This document shows positions 47,672 through 59,900 of a DNA stretch of 64,000 nucleotides, one piece after another. Positions within the stretch are counted from its first letter, which is position 1, and each line of letters begins with the position of its first letter. The notes beneath the pieces are model-generated. The model was not told where the DNA came from. It made no database searches and saw only the letters and a list, made by a program, of their open reading frames with translations. The stretch covers positions 34,596,150 to 34,660,149 of the forward strand of contig NC_016134.3 of the NCBI RefSeq assembly GCF_000005505.3, written 5' to 3'. The stretch comes from Brachypodium distachyon (Eukaryota; Streptophyta; Magnoliopsida; Poales; Poaceae). Both the position numbers and the translations under genes were made by a program.

Positions 47672-49718
47672 TCAGATCTTCATGTTGGCATACATGATGA
47701 GCTGGAGCTCCTTGACGCAGTCCTGCATGGAGGGCCGGCCGGCGCTGTCGAAGCAGACGCAGCGCGCGGCGAGGCCGGCGAACATGGACACCGACTCCAC
47801 CGTGTAGGACCCCTTGCCCATGTCCCTGTCCACCACCTTGCGCAGCTTCTTCCGGTCCCCGACCATCTGGTGTATCTGAGGTTTTCTCTCAGAATGCAAT
47901 TGTGATCAGTAGAATGATTAATTAATTGCAGGTGTGTTGCAGAGATTCAGTGCTGACCTTGACGATGAGGTTCTGGTCCTGAGGCCCCTGGCTGAGATCG
48001 ATGGCGCGGCGGCCCGTGAGCAGCTCCAGGAGGACGACGCCGAAGGCGTACACGTCGCTCTGCAGGGTCAGCTTCCCCGTCTGCCATGCCAATTGATGGA
48101 TCGATTATTGTGGTTTTTTCTAATCAGAAACACCCAGAAGAGTCAGGAATTAAAGAGTTAAATTTTCCGGAACCGGAGGAAATTACCAGCGCGTATTCAG
48201 GGTCGAAGTAGCCGAAGGTGCCCAGCACCCTGGTGGTGGCGTACAGGTCCAGGTCCTGCGGCATCAGCTTGGCCAGCCCGAAGTCCGAAATCTGCACATT
48301 TCAGATTTCAAATGTTTGATGATCACGCAATGCAAAATTTACCTTTCGAATGTCAGATCCTTGATGAAACCTTGGCCTCGAAGTGCTGGGTGAGGAGGAT
48401 GTTGCTGGACTTGAAGTCCCGGTGGACGACGGGAACGCCGACGGCCGTGCTGTAGTGGAGGTACGCCAGCCCCCTCGCCGCGCCCAGCGCGATCCGCAGC
48501 CGCTGCCCCCACTCCATCCTCACCTCGCCGATCCCTGAAAAAGTTAATGTTGCAAAGATTTCATCAGAGATCGATGCAATGCAGCAATTGAAGAAGGATT
48601 TTTTTTTTTTTGCTTTTGCCTACCGTTGAGGACGTCTTGGAGGTTCCCTCTGGGCATGAACTCGTAGACCACGAACCGGTGCTTCCCGTCGGCGCAGTAG
48701 CCGATCAGCGTCACCAAGTTGGGGTGGTCTAGCCTGCTCAGGATGTCGATCTCCACGCGGAACTCGCGCTCGCCGTCCGCCTGCTTCGACGCCGGTAGGT
48801 CCATCTTCTTGATGGCAACAATCTTCATCCATTCATTCAGTCATTCACAATTAGGAGACTTCCAAGTTTAAAGAAGGTCCAAAGCAAAGCTCTGAAGAAA
48901 CAGTGCAAGTGTTTGTACTGAAACTACTGAAGAAAAGGTGATCACAAGTTTACAAACTGAAAGAAATGAGACCACGTCACATTCGGTAGTAATAATGTTC
49001 GAGATCTTCGGTTTGAAGATACAATCATAGCAATTAATTGGTGTTTGACCATATTTGACTGCTGGTTGGCAGATGCTTTTCTTGACAAGGATGCCAAGAG
49101 CAAATGTCACACCACTTTGATCTTGGCTGTCTGGTGCACTTGATTATCACATTCAAGTCAGACGTGTGTGTCCTACAACATTCAATCAATAGGACAAATA
49201 CATAGAACCAAAGAAGAAGTTGTCTCCCAAAAACTCAACTGTTGTCTATTGGTGCTAAATAAGTACTCTGAAGAAAATACGTCACAAAAAGGCTAAATGT
49301 CGAAAACAACACAATCTTCTGAAAACCAAGGGATGTATCTGCTGAAAATGTACCTGCCCATTTTTCAGGACGCCTCTGTAAACCCGGCCGAAGCCGCCCT
49401 TGCCGACGAGGTTCTTGTCGCTGAACTTGCCAGTCGCCTCCTCCATCTCCTTGAGGGTGAAGACCATGGAGCAGTTGCGCTTCTTCGGCGGCATCAACGG
49501 CAGCGGGCCTTGCTCCTTCACCTGCCATAGCTCGGCTGTCTTGTATACCCCTGCAAACAGAAAGTTCAGAACTATGAGCAGTTCACCAAATAAAATTGAG
49601 AAGGACTTACCTGACAACAAAAATGAGAAGGAAAGAAAGGGTTGCACTCACAAGGATTTAACTGATCAAGTGATTTGCTTCTCATCCTCTTGTTCCATGA
49701 CGAGACTATGTTGAACAT
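47672..49718 (-). CDS. Receptor-like cytoplasmic kinase, PBL28-like
   Basis: Seven exons with canonical GT-AG joints: 49652-49718, 49354-49550, 48624-48822, 48371-48534, 48187-48291, 47958-48080 and 47672-47875. They give 352 residues in one frame. After a short basic N-terminus comes the subgroup motif VYKTAELWQ, then [11 protein letters not shown] and a complete kinase domain. It has the glycine loop GKGGFGRV (72-79), VAIKK (Lys93), HRDFKSSN (Asp194), DFGLAKL (Asp212) and GYFDPEYA in the activation segment. No signal peptide or membrane segment is seen, so it acts as an RLCK. The overall pattern matches Arabidopsis PBL28 (family VII). Such kinases relay signals from surface receptors by Ser/Thr phosphorylation. 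All catalytic residues are present and no break is seen. Confidence 0.9.
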
Positions 49719-52700
49719 CTTGCCTCTTAGGATCCACTACCAAAAGCTTTTGGCACCTTCGTTGTCGTCGAAACCTTTTTCCTTCTTGCAAAAAATTATT
49801 GCGGATTCCAATATACCTTTCCTTGATCAAAAGGCAGGAGGATTATTCCTTGCTCCGGTGAGCCCAAGGCACACAGGCACTTCCTTTATGCGAAAAAGCA
49901 CATGTGCTGGAAGAATGGCTGCCACTGCAAGTATCAGAAATTCAGAACAAGACATACAAAACATGCAGTGCCTCATCAAAGCAAAGCACAAGTTGATCCG
50001 AGCAAGAAAACACACAAGAGACAAGGCTGACTGAACCTGAACCCGTGAATCGGTCGCCGCAGAAGAGACGCTGGCTGGAGTACAAACAGGACAGAAGAAC
50101 AGAGGACAAGAACAACTGAACAAGGACTCCAGTGCCGTAGCAATACAGGCGTGTGCCAAGGAAGGCTTCAGAGATAGAAACCGAGATGGTCTCTTAGGAG
50201 CTACGTACCTACGACGAGACGCGCCACCTAAAGGCTCTTCCTCGTTTGCAAAGAAGTAAAGGAAGGACAAGGAGGAGGAAGAAGGAATTGCATCAACTGG
50301 CAAAGCGTGTGCACAAGGAGGGTCCTTATGGATCAAGAAATGCCCAAACTCAAACGGATGGTGGCTTGATGCATCATCGGTCACTGGTTCGAGAAGCTAA
50401 AGTGCGAAACTGGGGCTTCTTTGATCTTGGTTTTTGGAGGGGAATGGATTGGCGGGGAGGGTTTATTTGGTTATTTGGTTGGTGCATTGCAAGTTTGCAA
50501 CAGCAACAAAATTTGGAGGGATGGTGAGTGATTGGGACATCGGGAGGAAGAAGCGGAAGGGCCTGATGGCGACTAATAAGGAGTGAGAGGAGCGGTGGTA
50601 GAGGTGGTGGTGGTTGCGATGTAGCCGTTACCAAAGAAGCTTTCTTCTCAACCTGAAACCTTCAAATGAATAATCAAACAATTCAGTCACAACTTTTGAA
50701 TCAGAGAGAAATACATACTATATTCATCAATCGTCATCGGCCAATCCATCGAAGCATCGCAGCCTAACTGGTCAAGATGCACGAGATATAACAAGTTATT
50801 GCTTTTGAGTTTATGATGGAGTTAAGGGATACTCCATTTGTTATGTGCATGCTTGATTTTGACGCGGCGAAGTGAAACGACGGTTGGAAGGAGGAGTAAA
50901 TGTGCTTGTTAAGCGTTTTCTTGCGCGATTTTGCTGATGGCAACGTGTTGTCCCCCATGGGGTGTTGTTATAGGTGAGGTTGGTGGTTGCAGGATTCAGC
51001 GGCAAATGACCAAACTTGCCACTAGTTAAGATTGGGGACTTCAGGGGCGCGAACAAGGTTAACTAGCTCAGGGTATAAATCCAGGACAAGCTTAACTAGT
51101 AGGAGCAGTACTCGCACGGTTTGGTACGATCTGTTCTTTTGGGAATTCTGAGGTTTTTTCAAAGTAAACACTTTTACTACTGTAACAGACTTGAGGAGCG
51201 ACGCATGGATATAGCTTCGGTTGGCTGCCGAGAGTTGCTGCTGAGCAGGCAGCCCACCGGGATTCCAAGTTTCAAACCATGCACGCCGCGCTGGGTCAAA
51301 AGCACGAAGTCCTTTGCAGAAAACAAAAATTTCTTTTGACACCTGCAAAAAAAAAAACACAGAACTTGTACTGCATGCAGTCAGCACAAACTTAATGTGT
51401 TTGGATATTTCTAATCCGTCTTAGTGACCTTATCTAAGTTGAATTATTTCATATTTTCATTTTGGTTATATTTTTGAGTGAATTCCATATTTTATAGGTA
51501 AATTTCAAAAAACCGTTTTTGGGGCATTCGTATCACCAAATCACACTTATCGCAAAACCGTCCGCATGACCACTATATTGAGACAATTTGTCTCAAATAG
51601 CCCGAAACCGATTGGTTTTGGTGGTTTCACATTTTTCCTTACAAGTGGGTCCCACATGTCAAATGCCACGTCAACATTGACCCGATCTGACCGGACCCGT
51701 TAACCCACGATTAACACCCCCCAGTCCCTTTCTCATTCCCGCGGTTGCAGTTTTCCCCACTTGTAAGGAATCATTGGCATTCGACAGGTAGGCCCCAGCT
51801 GTAAGGAATCTCGTGAAACCGCCAAACCACCTGGTGTCATGTTACAAACTGCCTCAAAATTTTGACTGCCTCGAAAACCGTGGTTTTCTAAAATTTACTC
51901 ATTTTAAATTCAGCTTTACAAACTCACACAACAATTATTCTATTTAGCAAGATTTCTTTCTAATCCATTTAGCACAAAACTATCATATTTTAAGACCAAG
52001 AGGCTGCAAGGTTCCTTTGGATGGGAAAACAATTTAAAACAGATTTAAACGTACTTTTTTGTTTCTTTTATCTGTACATGTAGCATAGACAAGTTTTCTC
52101 AAAATCTATACATTAGGACTCCCAAAGCCTAGTTAATCACCACATATTTAACTTTCCTAGGCAAACTATGGGCTGAGGCAGGGTGGAGAAGGGGAGAGAT
52201 TTGAGGAGGATAGAATGAATGAAAAAAATAATTTGTACTGGAGAATATAAGGAGAAGACCAAACACCACCAATTTGTCATTCTAACTTCTTCTTTTTCTG
52301 AAAATAGCTACATATACAGATAATTAGAAACAAAGGGAGTACAAAGCAATAGCTAAGTCCTTATTGCGTGATGGGAGATCAGCTTTGTTCTGGAGAAATC
52401 AATTGATCGACCACAAAAATATATGTAAGCTTTCAGAGGTGATGTAGAGTGAAGTGCTTATGTTCCGAAATGTAATGTGTATAACTTTTGTTGTGTCAAA
52501 CTTTTTAAAGTTTAATTAATTTTATAACGAAAATATCAAATATCTTGTCAAGCTAAGACATCATGAAAATATATTTCATAATAGATCTATATGATTTTTT
52601 TAAATTTGACAATCAACAAAAATATAAGTTATTTTTTTAAATTTGACAATCAACAAAAATCTATTACAATATATTAAATTGGAATCGGTGGTGATAGGTG

Positions 52701-53373
52701 GGTGCCGTTGGTCGGTGTTGGTCGGTTAACTTCGTTAAAATTACAATCAATATGCCACTGCCCCTTATTTTTTTTCCCTCCCGCCTTATTCACGATTTCA
52801 GTAGCAGAAATTCTACGGTCTAGATTTACCGAAAGTTATCGTACGCTCCAAATTTGTCACAACATAATATGAACAGTTCTAAAATAAATCAATCTCTTTA
52901 GCATGAAATCCAAAATTCTTCGTATCCATCTCAGTATGGAAATCAATCCGAACCCAAACAAAAAATCTCGGTATCAATCTCAGTATGGAAATCAATCCAA
53001 TCGAAAAATCAATGTCCAGACTTCACCTTCACCAGGTCGTGCTTGATACACTTTCCGTTGTTCTGTAGCATCGCACGGTTTTTTTTCTAGTATAAGCTTA
53101 TATTTTGAAACACGGGAAATAGATGCCTTGGACTCCGGAGCTGTCGACTTTCGCCGGTTGTGGCACGTTTGACACCACAAAACATATTTCCGTTCCCCTT
53201 ATAACCCCAGAGAACGGTCACCCTCGGATCAACAATCGGACGGCCGTGCATCAACCCCCGACCAACCAAAGAGCGGCGGAGCTTGGCCAACCGGCGCCGA
53301 CTCTCGCCTTCCTGCAACCCGCTGTTCCGAAAAGCGTCGTCCCCTTCCTTTCTCCTTCCCTCAGCCGACGCGA
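49719..53373. other. Kinase 5' region and intergenic DNA
   Basis: 49719-50640 is probably the leader and promoter of the minus-strand kinase; the open frame there has no family match. 50650-53100 is AT-rich and holds a foldback element (51498-51898). Small duplications include aaatttgacaatcaacaaaaat near 52600 and 52640, and tctcagtatggaaatcaatcc near 52929 and 52977. 53180-53373 is the HIG1 gene leader. Confidence 0.5.
51498..51898. mobile_element. Foldback / MULE-type MITE
   Basis: The left end gtaaatttcaaaaaaccg pairs with the right end ggttttctaaaatttac. Inner arms also pair (ggtggtttcac with gtgaaaccgccaaacc), as do two copies of cttacaagtgg / ccacttgtaagg. About 401 bp. It shares the motif cagctgtaagg with the element at 41846-42270, suggesting the same family. 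Confidence 0.6.
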
Positions 53374-55984
53374 ATGGAGAAGGGCTCTGCCGCGGGAGGC
53401 AGCTCGCGGCCGCCGCCGATGCCGAGTCTGGAAGATTTCCCGTTCGAGGGCAAGAAACCCGTCAAGAACCCCTTCGTCCCCATCGGTACGTACGCCTCGA
53501 GCGCGTCCCCCCGCTACTTTACAGAGTTTCTCTGGGAACTGGTAGGGCCGTGGATCGGTCGCCTTGCATTAGGTTTGCCAGGGTTTCTTTATGGTTTGGG
53601 AGATTCGGGTCGAATTTGTGGTGACTGCTGCTTGGCAGTTGGGATCGTGCTGTTTTAGGATGGTGATTGTTGGGATGTTTAGGCGTGGATGGGGAACAAC
53701 GAATCTGCGGCTCTTTTCTTGAAGGGTCGGCTAAGATAAAGAAAAATCTATTGGTGGATCAGACTTTATTTTTTCTGCGTAAATGAACCAGCAGCTCTGG
53801 ATAATCAATTGGTGCAAGTCGTGTAGAAGTGAATCGAACTATATGCCGGTACTATATCTATGTATACTTCCTTAGTTACCATGTCCCTTAAGTTTTTGTC
53901 ACTTACTCACGTCCTGGCAACAAGATTAATTTCTGGGTTGTGTTTATTTTTTCACTGTGTTATGAGTGATGAATTGGTGAAACTGGAAACTTTAAGTTGT
54001 AATCCTAAGCCTAAGCAATATGTCGTGCTCTTGCATGCGGAAGATACTCAAATATCTTGCTTCTCTAGATATCTTTCATAACCCTGTTTTTTCATAACAC
54101 GTGTCAGCAGGATTTTTATTAGCATTTGAGCTGGATGGAAATTCCATGGGCAACATCCTTTTTATGTTTAGGATTTTCGCCTCAGTTTTCAGCTTTTCAT
54201 GCATAACATTAGCACTTACAAACAATTGGATATAGATTGTAGAGTCGTGTGTCGATGTAGCAGAGGACTAAAGAGTGACAATTAAGTTCTCGGTAGCTCT
54301 CTATGAATTACTGAATGATGGGATTGTTGTAAACGTACAGAGTAGGATTACCTTAGTATGTCATTCTAGAAGTGCATTGTATTCATCAGCATTACTTTGT
54401 GGGATCGAAATTGTTTATTAACAAGGTAGTAAAGGCGAGGGAGGAGACAGGAAGAGCCAGCTCACTTCTTTTATGCAAACTACAATGGGATGCGGCCAGC
54501 CTGAACCACGAAGTGTGTGACAAGAAAAATAACTCAGAAGTCAGCACAGCACAGCGCATTTCCAAGAGGCTTATGAGTTATGACCTCGATTTTTAGAGGG
54601 TTCATATGTTCTTGATATTATAGGGTGTGATTACTTGGTATATTGTTCGTCGAGGTCTATATTATGAAGTAACTTAAACTAATCAAGCTGGTTCTCTAGT
54701 TCTTTTTTTCGAGCCAGGGAGAAGCAACCTGGCTTCTTGAGTAACTCACAGTTGATGTTCTCATTATGTGCAAAGTGGATTGTGAAAGTAAAAGATCCAC
54801 TTGCTAGGGTTTATGAGAGGAGAGGCAAGACAGTCATTAGACTATTTGGTGGAAATGAGGTAAGGTGGGTAGGGTAGTCAAGTAAAATCTGCAGTCAAAG
54901 ATACCTTAGATTAGATATGTGGGAGCTTCAGTTAGCAGGCACATGCAGTTGGTATGCTTAGGTTGGTGCTTATGGATAGGGAATACTCCCTCCGTCTCAT
55001 ATAAGTGACTCAAATTTGTCCAAATATAAATGTATTTATATCTAAAAAGCGTCTAGATACATGTAATAGAAAGTCAGTTAATATGAGACGGAGGGAGTAT
55101 ATGTTTAAGGATTCCTATGCATAAGAAAGGAGGACGTGCAGGACCTAGTTAATTACATAGTCTCATCCTTAAGAACCACCTCAATCATCCACCTTGAAGT
55201 CTTAGATGCTGTTATAAGTAGAAAAAGCTTAACTGCCTTAGGATGACTTGTCTTTTTTCTGGCCTATGTATGAAGCTTCGTGAAGAGGTGATTAGTTATA
55301 GAAATCAGAGTCTTTTACAGGATGGTGTTTATGAGACCATTTTGTCGCATTTTTTGCGATTCATCTTATTGGACATCCACTGGTGCTGTAAGTTACTATA
55401 TCATCTAGGAATAACAGTACTGTTGCAAATTTTTAGTAGCAAGATGAACTTCGGAAAGACTTTTGATGTTTTCATCATTCATGCTTGCTTTGCTCATACC
55501 TCAGTTAAACATTTCGCAATCGCATGTTAAGCTACATATTCTGGATCCTGTGATCATGTTTGTTTTTGGCATGTATGTGATGTGTATTGATTATTTGTTG
55601 TCCGTTTCTTATTGAACTATAAGTGTAACATTGCTTTTTGTTTGCCTCTCCCTTTGCTGTGTGCTACTTAGCTCTATCTCTGTAAAAGCTAATGGGAAAT
55701 TCTCTGTGGATAGTACTGTTGGTTATATCTATGGATAATCCCGCCTTGTTCCCTGACACAAGTTCCTCTTTGTGTTTCATGGCCATTTGTTTTCAGGTGC
55801 ATTGGTTACGGCGGGCGTCCTTACGGCTGGCCTGGTCAGCTTCCGGTATGGGAATTCTCGGCTGGGTCAGAAGCTGATGAGAGCCCGTGTGGTTGCTCAA
55901 GGCGTGACGGTTGCCCTGATGGTCGGCAGCGCGTACTACTACGGCGACCAAATCAAGCTCTTCAAGAAGGGTTCTAGCCCATGA
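53374..55984 (+). CDS. HIG1-domain mitochondrial protein (RCF1-like)
   Basis: Two exons, 53374-53485 and 55797-55984, flank a 2311-bp GT-AG intron and encode 99 residues. The soluble N-terminus (1-37) includes PMPSLEDFPFEGKKPVKNPF. Two membrane segments follow (about 38-54 and 70-86). Between them lies the motif Q62-x3-R66-x-R68-x3-Q72, the QRRQ signature of RCF1/HIGD-type proteins. These inner-membrane proteins help assemble and regulate cytochrome c oxidase and respiratory supercomplexes. Length is normal for the plant family and nothing is missing. A Stowaway MITE sits in the intron (54984-55099). The gene converges on CTC1, the two stop codons being about 0.98 kb apart. Confidence 0.9.
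54984..55099. mobile_element. Stowaway MITE in HIG1 intron
   Basis: Between TA dinucleotides, ctccctccgtctcatat pairs with atatgagacggagggag, about 112 bp. The interior includes tctagatacatgtaata, shared with the MITEs at 57395 and 62457. Confidence 0.9.
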
Positions 55985-56967
55985 ACATGACTAATTAGTG
56001 GGTTTGCGGTGTATGGAATGTCATATGTCATGTGTACTTGAGCCTGGGGCTGTGCTGTTCAATAAATATCTATCACAGGCTTCTTGGTATGTTATAGCTA
56101 ATCATTTTTTATCCAGTTTCCCGGCTCAAAAATAAATAGATCAACTCATTGTGCGTGAAGCCGGATGTTTTTTTCCTTGTGCCCCTGCAGCTGAATATCA
56201 CGTGATGGCATTGCATTGTATCAAGCGTCTGTAACGAAAACAATTTTTATCGTCACAAGTCGATGCTGACTGATGTGTGCTCCGTCATTGTGTATATGCT
56301 AGTTAACTAACATATCTGCGCTGTCCTTCATGTACCATCCATAATAAGTGGGGGGGATTTACTTTGTACTAAATCCCTGACACAGAGGGAGTAACAATTA
56401 AAGGTTAAGTGGTTATGGACAATTTGTACTTAACTAGCTCCTGAGATAAGTTGCGCAGTTGGGCGAAAACCAAGAAAAAGGCAATACAGAAGCCTCTAAT
56501 TACATAGCTAAACCAGTTCCTTAGAAATCACCGTGCCCGTGGGCATAAGAATTGAAGAAAAACTATACAACAGTTCCTATGCCAACATAATTTGGCAACT
56601 GATAGTCTGATACACTATACAAGACCCATTCATACCAGCAAAAACAAACCCTCCCCATGGGCTCTCATCATATGACATTGCAACCACAAACTAGTCACGT
56701 ATGCACAAGCCTGGAGATTGGAATCAGCTTTACTTCGCCCACCCTCTTACCAAAGAGAAACATCTATCCCCTGCAAGACCGCACGGCTCTCGCTGCATAC
56801 TCGCAGCTCAACTTATGCAGCCCAGAACCCACATCAGCAAACCTGGAAGTTAGCGCCCTGATATAGCGGAACTGACTGGGTACCCGCACTCTTCACAAAA
56901 TTATCAGGAATCTTCCATCGAAAGAGGATGAGAAACCAGAGTACCTAATAATTCATGGGTCCAAACG
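55985..56967. other. Convergent 3' region between HIG1 gene and CTC1
   Basis: Holds the 3' untranslated regions of both genes; an AATAAA-type signal is visible near 56062 (caataaatatc) for the HIG1 gene. A partial Stowaway-like fragment (ccataataagtg to cagagggagta) lies at about 56337-56393. Confidence 0.55.
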
Positions 56968-59900
56968 TTATCTGCTGTCCAGTCTGCAATACAGTCTCCG
57001 AGCCTCTTCCAAAGGATCTACTTGAAATACTTCAGTAACCCAAAAATTCTGCATGTTCTGTACTGGATATACGACAGGAAGGTCTGCATTTGATCTGTCT
57101 AGAGCATTTGGATTGAACACTGAGGCAATGACATTCTGCAGAAGTTTAAAAAACTCATCAAACAACATTCCTTCCATTGATCACTCAACACTTGACTAAC
57201 AAATGTGGAATCTTTCTAAATCTCCAGGAACGAGAGACCATGCAAAATATAAAAGCATCTGACATGACTGACCTAAATTGATCCATAAAAATTCATAACC
57301 ATCAGACTGGCTACAGAAACAACACTTTCCTTTTCCCACAGTATAATGGTCCACAGCAGCACCGGTAATTTCTATGCATATACAGTTTGTTTGCTACTCC
57401 CTATGTTCCATAATTCTTGTCTCGAATTTGCCCAAAAATGGATGTATCTATTCCTAAAAAACTTCTAGATACATGTAATATTTCGACAAGAATTATGGAA
57501 CAGAGGGAGTATGTAATATCCTTTCAAACAGATTGAAATTTACCAAGAAGTAATAATCAATTGGTTAAAAGAACATAAACTCACCAGAGTTCCCTTCCAA
57601 CAAGCATTGAGGATGATAAATTTCAAAAGCTTCTCTTCCAGGCTACTCAAGACATTACCGATACCAGATGACAATTCCAAGTCCCGGCAAGAGATGTCGG
57701 GAGGAATTCCATAGTTTTTTACAGTGACTTTCTTTTGCTTCTTCAAAATTTGCTCTAGGCAAGAACCGACAGTCTGTTGTAATTTTGAATTGCTTTTATC
57801 TTTTGTAGATTTCAAATTAACAGAAAAATCCAGAACGGCGACTTCCTGCAGCCTAAGCAAAAGTTCAGCCCTTGCATCATCAGCCCAGCAACAGCACAAA
57901 GACGATCCATCATCTGTTAAAAAGAAGTAACATGATATAATAAATACATGATGGTCCATCTAAAAAACAAAAAGAAAAAGAAAAACATTTCTTTGAATAA
58001 ATTAATAAATTTGATGAAGGTTATTACAAAAATACTAGAGTTGGGCTGCATCTCTTACCAACAACAAACCCAGCTACTGGAACTTTTACTTTTAGTATTT
58101 TACTCTGGTTAATTGATTCTGAAGCTGGAAAGTCATTTAAACGACTGTCCAACACCAACAAATGGATGGTAACTACCTGTATTAACAAAGATTAGATGCC
58201 AAATGAAAGAATGGTTGAGGCTGAAATCACAAACTAAACTTAAACTACAATTAGTCAGTGCCTGTCCAATGTCAATGCACCCAGAAAGTTTAATAGGTAG
58301 TGCAACTGAGACCTATACATGAGGTCAGATATAAACATAAAACAACCTACCCTGCACTGAAATTGGATGGGCCCACTGTCTGTAAAATGCTTCTGATGTA
58401 AGATGACACATGGTGAAATTGTCGTCAATGAACCATCCTTTAAGCCATCGGGCATGAGTGGAGTAGCATGTTCTCTATTAAGATCAGTATGGTTGATGGA
58501 TGTAACTTCAATGTATGTTACTTGGGTTAACAATAGTTCATGCCTGTAGCCAGAAAACAGATATTTAGACAGCACAAAATATATCATTCGAAATTTACAT
58601 AAAACAACTATGTTGCGGCATTTATCAAGAATTAAGATTCAGTTCAATTTAGCATGTAGAAAGACCATCCGTTTTATCAGTAATAGCAGTCTGAATTATC
58701 AGTTTACAATTTATTACCCATCAGCTTCAGCAAGGCTTGATAATCAAGTAATCAACCCTTATGCTTTTAGAGGAAATAGTGCAACAAATTATTATATTAG
58801 TGGACAATAAATTCACATTAAACCTCAAATTAGCTGCATGCCAAATATCCCGCATACAGAATTTCCCATTCTACACAGATTAATTAACATACAAATAATG
58901 CAAACATTACTGGTTAACTACCTACGACGCTAGTAAAAATCTAAATGAGAAATATATGCTTTTCTATTGGTAACTGAGGGCAGCACTATATTCAGGACAC
59001 CATGAACATAACATCTAGTACCAGGGGAGAAATGCTACAAGCGTTTTGGGTGCTACCCTCATAAAATGTTGAAAATAAATTTGGAAAACATTAAGTTGAC
59101 AAGATATGTGTCTACAGTACCACAAAATTTCAAATCCGAATTCAATCATATAAACATAGAGAAAACAAAACAGATAAATCTAGCTGAAAAAAAATGTCCA
59201 AGATGTTGCCTTTTGTGCTTGTCTTTGTGTGACACTATTCACTGCTGGACTTGCCTTTTTTGGTTCTCTATGTGTATATCAAATTTGAATCTGAAATTGT
59301 GGGATTGCACCGTAGCACCTGAATTGCTTATAGCACTAGAACTCTTCTCTAGTATACGAACTACAAAGCATGCAACAGGAGAGCCTTTGTCATATATAAG
59401 TTTCCACAACAAATGTACAGGCAAACGATAGTAATTTAATGGAAAACTAAGAAGGAAAGGAACACAACACACTGTGTCAAAAGGACGCGGTGGAATGTCA
59501 CCACTGCCCCTGGTCCTAGGCCAACAGGATAACAATTTTTGCTTAAGTATCCACGGAGTCGCACCTGCAAAGAATGCCATTAAATGGATTGCTGAACTAA
59601 GAATTAAGTGAAAACTATAGCCTAGTCATTTACCGTTTGATTATGATCAGCAACGTGGATACAAATACTGCACTTCTCAAAACCAGGCACACGCCTTCCC
59701 TCCTTACAGTCAAGTGAATGGATATTTTCTACTTTGCCATGTAATGATATCAGATCTCCTTGAACAAGCTTTTCATTTTCCAAGTTAGAAGAACTAAAAG
59801 GCTTTTTGTGCATCATAATCTCGATGCATGAAGAGACAGTCATAACTTCATTTGAGTAAGAACACAGCTCATTCAATACATAACATATGGTGTCATATTC

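Noticed and set aside
49827..50384. Minus-strand open frame of 185 codons upstream of the kinase gene
   Set aside because: No recognisable domain; it fits the kinase leader or promoter better.
59239..59472. Open frame downstream of the CTC1 exon at 59473-59564 as extra coding sequence
   Set aside because: Joining at the donor after 59473 to the exon at 58543 keeps the frame and a sensible protein; the extra frame has no CTC1-like pattern.
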